From: Selenobaculum gibii
GTDB taxonomy: Bacteria > Bacillota > Negativicutes > ICN-92133
Length of the DNA stretch: 64,000 bases
Assembly (NCBI RefSeq): GCF_030273445.1
Contig: NZ_CP120678.1
Span: 597,501 to 661,500 of the forward strand
Direction of reading: 5' to 3'
The notes under the pieces are model-generated. The model did not search any database. It saw only the letters and a program-made list of their open reading frames with translations, and was not told where the DNA came from. This document shows, piece after piece, positions 63,828 to 64,000 of the stretch. Position 1 is the first letter of the stretch, and each line of letters opens with the position of its first letter. The position numbers and the translations under genes are program-made.

Positions 63828-64000
63828 ATGGGAGAATTTTTAGAAACAATTTATGATGTGATATTTAAACCTAAAGAGGCTTTTCAAAAATTTGCACAAA
63901 CGCCGCAAATTTTGCAAGCTTGTCTAGTCGTATTTATTACGACGACTTTATCGTTTATTGCAATCTCTGCTGGCAGTGGCGGGGTATCGCATCGAGGTGG
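63828..64000 (+). CDS. Yip1-family membrane protein, partial (3' end outside window)
   Basis: ATG 63828 follows ataggtgagtaac. The first 57 residues, MGEFLETIYDVIFKPKEAFQ, then KFAQTPQILQACLVVFITTT and LSFIAISA, are typical of the start of Yip1-domain proteins: a short amphipathic segment with a KPKEAF motif, then a membrane helix. The gene runs off the right edge. Confidence 0.75.
   Translation, partial: MGEFLETIYDVIFKPKEAFQKFAQTPQILQACLVVFITTTLSFIAISAGSGGVSHRG

Overview
The window looks like the chromosome of a low-GC, endospore-forming member of the Bacillota. I infer this from AT-rich intergenic DNA, frequent TTG and GTG starts behind strong Shine-Dalgarno sequences, two spore-germinant receptor operons (gerA type), T-box control, the delta subunit of RNA polymerase next to pyrG, and a DUF1934-argS pair. 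The mix of glnS, single-chain PurL and gerA genes would suit the Negativicutes (Sporomusa/Pelosinus side), but that placement is inference.

Layout. 1-2520: 3' part of a 23S rRNA, a 5S rRNA and eleven tRNAs ending in a terminator. 2.5-7.3 kb: a decayed PAS/GGDEF gene, then an intact HD-GYP plus Cache-GGDEF-EAL pair; the GGDEF active site of the latter is lost, so this locus looks tuned to c-di-GMP breakdown. 7.3-15.8 kb: a worn accessory island with an IS256-type transposase remnant, a serine-recombinase tail, a TetR fragment, a possible Rep remnant and a ferritin-like gene with one stop codon. It is punctuated by three degenerate copies of what looks like a tmRNA (ssrA) 3' end, two of them with a similar downstream terminator. 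Intact cargo is a short-chain dehydrogenase, a class A beta-lactamase, YwbE, an ArsC/Spx-like protein and a nitroreductase. 15.9-19.4 kb: a BusR-like GntR/RCK_C regulator beside an OpuC-type osmolyte importer with a clear promoter and inverted-repeat operator. 19.5-27.2 kb: two tandem gerA-type operons (A-C-B, A-C-B). 27.4-30 kb: arsD-arsA-arsR without an adjacent pump.

30.2-34.9 kb: a flavoprotein, small unknown genes, a second tRNA cluster that repeats a Thr-Gly-Leu block of the first, and a soluble chemoreceptor. 35-53 kb: housekeeping and transport genes (YkuE-like phosphoesterase with an internal Tat motif, TauE, HD hydrolase, glnS, an ion permease, putP, iron ADH, amtB-glnK, REC-CheX plus CheX, a T-box-controlled Lrp/aminotransferase pair, YhcH, speD). 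Their intergenic gaps carry a dispersed hairpin repeat family (at least seven copies), three copies of which extend into a larger foldable element of about 140-180 bp. 53-64 kb: purL, a DUF2156 gene, DUF1934-argS, rpoE-pyrG, sppA and the start of a Yip1-family gene.

The signals I find most worth following are the dispersed structured repeat family, the stacked tmRNA-end attachment scars, the putative c-di-AMP-controlled osmolyte operon with its operator, the multi-hairpin leader of amtB, and the T-box leader ahead of an Lrp/aminotransferase operon. All calls were made by reading the sequence; no database search was run.
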